Shown here: in pieces, positions 6,280-8,715 of the stretch | Layout: the number at the start of each line of letters is the position of its first letter | How positions within the stretch are numbered: position 1 is the first letter of the stretch | Assembly (NCBI GenBank): GCA_943324725.2 | Contig: CALPMR020000114.1 | Coordinates: 1 to 8,715 of the forward strand | Direction: 5' to 3' | Length of the DNA stretch: 8,715 nucleotides | Origin: Bordetella parapertussis | GTDB taxonomy: Bacteria; Cyanobacteriota; Cyanobacteriia; PCC-6307; Cyanobiaceae | Made by a program: the position numbers and the translations under genes | The notes under the pieces: generated by a model | What the model was told of the DNA's origin: nothing | Database searches by the model: none | What the model saw: only the letters and a program-made list of their open reading frames with translations

Positions 6280-8271
6280 TCAGCTCGGAGCCAGTTCGAC
6301 GGTCTTCCGCACATCAGGGGTGACCAGCACATCGCGCAGCAGGCGCACCACGCCCCGTTCCGCCAGCCCTCGGGCCAGATCCAGTCCCATGCGTCGCAGG
6401 TCCGGTTCTCCCAACACCCGGGGCAGGCGGCGCAGCAGAAGTTTCGGCTCGAATCCCGGCAGATCCTTGAGAATCGCCACCAGTTGCCGCAGCGGTTCGA
6501 GGTCGAGCAGGGGGCCGCTGCTGCCAAAGGGCTGAAGGCTGGGCTGGCGCAGGCCCGGCGGTTGCAGCGAGCGGGGCAGGCGGCGACCCAGCCGCAGGGT
6601 CGTGTTCCAGGCCAGATGGTCCATCCGTTCCACCGCCGCATCCACCAGCTGCTGGCGCAGCAGGCCGCCGTTGGCCGAGAACAGGAAGTCCAGCACCTGA
6701 TCAAGCAGGCCTTCGATGTCCAGTTCGGCCTGGAGCGAGGCGCTGCTGATCAGGTTTTCGAGGCGTTGCCAACGGAATTCGTCACCGTCGAACAACATCT
6801 CGCGCAGGCTGCGGCGCAGGGAGGGATCGGGATCCTCCATCAGCCGGCGAGCGAAGTAGGGATAGGCGGCGCCGAGAATCTTGAAGGCGGGATCGACGCT
6901 CAGGGCAATCCCCTCCAAGGTGACCAAGGAGCGGATGATCAGGGCGTAATAGGGCGGAACCCGGAAGGGGAAGCGATACATCACGCCCGAGAGGTCGTCG
7001 GTGACGGCCTTGAAATCCATGCGGCTGACGCCCATCTCCAGGGCCTGGCCGAAGACCTTCTCGAAGGCCGGAACAATCGGCTCCAGATCCACTTCCTCGC
7101 CCAGAAAGCCGAGGGAGACGAAATCCTTGGAGAGGGCGCTGAAGTTGCGATTCACCAGATGCACCACCGCCTGAATCAGGCCGGTGCGCGATTCACGGCT
7201 GACTTCGCTCATCATGCCGAAGTCGAGATAGGCCAATCGACCATCGGCCAGGGCCAGCAGATTGCCTGGATGGGGATCGGCATGAAAGAAGCCGTGCTCC
7301 AGTAATTGCTGCAGGCTGCAGTTGACACCCACCTGCACCATGTCGTCCGGATCGACGCCGATGGCGCGCACGGCTTCGAGGTTGGTGAGTTTGACGCCTT
7401 CGATCCACTCCATCGTCAGCACCCGCCGGCTGGTGGCCTGATGGAAGATGCGCGGCACGGCGATGCGTTGATTGTGGCGATGCAGGGCGGCAAAACGCTC
7501 GGCGTTGGCGGCCTCGTTGAGATAGTCCATCTCTTCAAAAACCCGCTTACCGAGTTCATCGATCAGCGCCACCAGGTCACTGCGGATCAAACCCACATTC
7601 GTGTTCATCCAGGCGGCGATGTTGCGCACGATGTACAGATCGAGCGTGATCTGTTCTCTCAGGCCGGGCCGTTGCACCTTGACCGCCACCCGCTCGCCGT
7701 TGTGCAGCACGCCGCGATGCACCTGTCCCAGCGAGGCGGCCGAGATCGGCTCCCGGTCAAGCTCGCGATAGATCTCATCCACACCAGCTCCGAGGTCCTC
7801 CTCGATGCAGGCCATCGCCAGGGCGCTGTCGAAGCCGGGCAGCTGGTCCTGCAGCTGGGCCAGTTCCTCGAGCAGCAGGGGCGGCACGATGTCGGGTCGG
7901 GTCGAGAGGGCCTGGCCCGCCTTGATGAAGGCTGGGCCGAGCTGGGCCAGCAGCTCGGCGCATTCGCGGGCCCGCGACCGGGCCCGGTCCTTGATGTTGA
8001 GGGCGCCGCTGATCCAGTCGAAGCCCACGCCCAGCAGGTAGAGGCCGATCGGCACCAGGGTCTGCCAGAGACGCCGGATCAGCCGCTGCGGATGGCCGGC
8101 ATAGATGCGGGTGATGGCGGCCGGGTCGTAGCTCAGCAGCCCGGCCGCCTCAATGAAATCCCCCAGCTCCCCGGGGTTGACGGCGGTGGTTGGGGGAGAC
8201 TGCTCGGTCTCGTCCTGAGGGGAAGCCAACGGCTTCAGGCTGCTCTTGCTGACTGGGGGCGAGCTGACCAT
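6280..8271 (-). CDS. ABC1/UbiB-family atypical protein kinase
   Basis: This belongs to the ABC1 (UbiB/COQ8/ADCK) family, whose members support quinone synthesis or lipid and redox homeostasis and have ATPase-like activity; cyanobacteria carry several paralogues and I cannot say which this is. Of 663 residues, in order: a hydrophobic segment near 69-85, family motif KAGQ (117-120) in AFIKAGQALSTRPDIVP, the alanine-rich loop SAASLGQVH (177-185) replacing the usual glycine loop, ATP-site lysine in VAVKVQRPG (Lys198), EMDYLNEAANAERF (247-260), catalytic-loop FFHADPHPGN (328-337) and DFG (350-352). A C-terminal extension of about 230 residues follows the kinase core. All key residues are present. 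ATG at 8271 is preferred; GTG at 8292 is possible and adds 7 residues. It is first in an apparent operon with the DUF1400 gene and perhaps thrC, and diverges from recN. Confidence 0.95.
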   Translation of the reverse strand: MVSSPPVSKSSLKPLASPQDETEQSPPTTAVNPGELGDFIEAAGLLSYDPAAITRIYAGHPQRLIRRLWQTLVPIGLYLLGVGFDWISGALNIKDRARSRARECAELLAQLGPAFIKAGQALSTRPDIVPPLLLEELAQLQDQLPGFDSALAMACIEEDLGAGVDEIYRELDREPISAASLGQVHRGVLHNGERVAVKVQRPGLREQITLDLYIVRNIAAWMNTNVGLIRSDLVALIDELGKRVFEEMDYLNEAANAERFAALHRHNQRIAVPRIFHQATSRRVLTMEWIEGVKLTNLEAVRAIGVDPDDMVQVGVNCSLQQLLEHGFFHADPHPGNLLALADGRLAYLDFGMMSEVSRESRTGLIQAVVHLVNRNFSALSKDFVSLGFLGEEVDLEPIVPAFEKVFGQALEMGVSRMDFKAVTDDLSGVMYRFPFRVPPYYALIIRSLVTLEGIALSVDPAFKILGAAYPYFARRLMEDPDPSLRRSLREMLFDGDEFRWQRLENLISSASLQAELDIEGLLDQVLDFLFSANGGLLRQQLVDAAVERMDHLAWNTTLRLGRRLPRSLQPPGLRQPSLQPFGSSGPLLDLEPLRQLVAILKDLPGFEPKLLLRRLPRVLGEPDLRRMGLDLARGLAERGVVRLLRDVLVTPDVRKTVELAPS

Positions 8272-8389
8272 GGCGATGGGTTGCCATGCCACACGGGGCG
8301 GACGGCGTCATTTGGATTGTGACCCCTTCTAAACGAAAGCTGAAGCCGCTACGGTCGGGCGACATCCCGACAGCGCTGCGGAGGCTGGC
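8272..8389. promoter_or_regulatory. Divergent promoter region between the ABC1 kinase gene and recN
   Basis: These 118 bases must carry both promoters. For recN, TACGGT (8350-8355) fits the loose TANNNT -10 form, with only a weak -35 candidate near 8327. For the kinase I see no convincing boxes. The dyad at 8354-8371 overlaps the recN -10 candidate. I did not find a cyanobacterial LexA-type site. Confidence 0.5.
8354..8371. repeat. Inverted repeat GTCGGG/CCCGAC upstream of recN
   Basis: Perfect 6-base arms (8354-8359 and 8366-8371) with a 6-base spacer lie 18 bases before the recN start. It could be an operator or a leader hairpin; short GC-rich dyads also arise by chance. Confidence 0.4.
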
Positions 8390-8715
8390 GTGCTCACGGC
8401 CCTGAGCCTGGAGAACATCGCCCTGATCGAACGCCTCGAGTTGACGTTCGAGGCGGGTTTCACGGTGCTCACCGGCGAAACCGGCGCGGGCAAATCGATT
8501 CTGCTGGATGCTCTCGATGCCCTGCTGGGCGGAGCCCAGGGGGCCCAGGGGGCCCGTCTGCTGCGCAGCGGTTGCCAGCGGGGTCGGATTGAAGCCTGCT
8601 TTCAGCTTTCGCCCCCCGTGCGCGCCTGGCTGGAGAACCAGCAGCTGGAGGTGGAGGACGATCTGCTGCTGAGCCGGGACTGGCGGCTGCGGGATGAACG
8701 GCTCAGCAGTCGCCA
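8390..8715 (+). CDS. recN: DNA repair protein RecN (partial, N-terminal 108 residues)
   Basis: RecN is an SMC-like ATPase that acts early in double-strand break repair. The start LTALSLENIALIERLELTFE and the Walker A motif GETGAGKS (about residues 28-35), followed by ILLDALDALLGG, identify the family. The coiled-coil arms and the C-terminal ATPase half (full length about 550-570 residues) lie beyond the window. GTG at 8390 is preceded by GGAGG (8380-8384) at 5 bases, the clearest ribosome site in the window. After Walker A a 9-base unit is repeated in frame (8534-8551), giving GAQGAQGA. It diverges from the ABC1 kinase gene. Confidence 0.95.
   Translation, partial: MLTALSLENIALIERLELTFEAGFTVLTGETGAGKSILLDALDALLGGAQGAQGARLLRSGCQRGRIEACFQLSPPVRAWLENQQLEVEDDLLLSRDWRLRDERLSSR

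Noticed and set aside
4596..8322. Very long plus-strand open frames (350, 558 and 338 codons) opposite thrC, the DUF1400 gene and the ABC1 kinase gene
   Set aside because: They lie fully antisense to genes with clear motifs and give histidine-, glycine- and glutamine-rich translations typical of complement frames in high-GC DNA.
1..8715. tRNA, rRNA, CRISPR array, insertion sequence or defence genes
   Set aside because: None could be recognised by eye; all long minus-strand frames are accounted for by housekeeping genes.

Overview
The window looks like chromosomal DNA of a GC-rich picocyanobacterium of the Synechococcus/Cyanobium type. The reasons are the protein sequences themselves and the gene order purL - PRC-barrel protein - dnaN, which I recall as the opening block of marine Synechococcus and Prochlorococcus genomes. 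Seven protein-coding genes are supported. Six lie on the minus strand: purL (5' part only), a PRC-barrel protein, dnaN, thrC, a small exported DUF1400-type protein and an ABC1/UbiB-family kinase. The seventh, recN (5' part only), diverges on the plus strand at the right edge.

Layout, left to right. Positions 1-2417 hold the distal genes of a tightly packed dnaN operon: dnaN is followed after 4 bases by the PRC-barrel gene, then after about 28 bases by purL. Positions 3581-4445 form an 865-base gene-free gap between dnaN and thrC. Its dnaN-proximal half has an A/T-rich tract, two opposed TTTTCCACC boxes resembling cyanobacterial DnaA boxes, and several short direct and inverted repeats. G/C strand bias reverses across this gap although genes on both sides share one orientation. 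I read it as the likely chromosomal replication origin. The thrC-proximal half has no recognisable signal from about 3960 to 4166, then two head-to-tail copies of a ~170-base unit. Each unit contains a thrC 3' end plus its downstream flank, and the outer copy leaves a decayed thrC tail with its own stop codon. Positions 4446-8271 hold an apparent operon transcribed ABC1 kinase -> DUF1400 protein -> thrC. Positions 8272-8389 are a divergent promoter region with a dyad just upstream of recN.

Functionally this is a housekeeping region: replication (sliding clamp, probable origin), DNA repair (RecN), purine synthesis (PurL), threonine synthesis (ThrC) and a quinone/redox-associated atypical kinase. 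I see no mobile element, CRISPR array, tRNA, rRNA or defence system. The points worth a second look are the origin architecture, the thrC 3'-end duplication with its copy-specific hairpin, and the acidic C-terminal tip of the PRC-barrel protein encoded next to the clamp gene.
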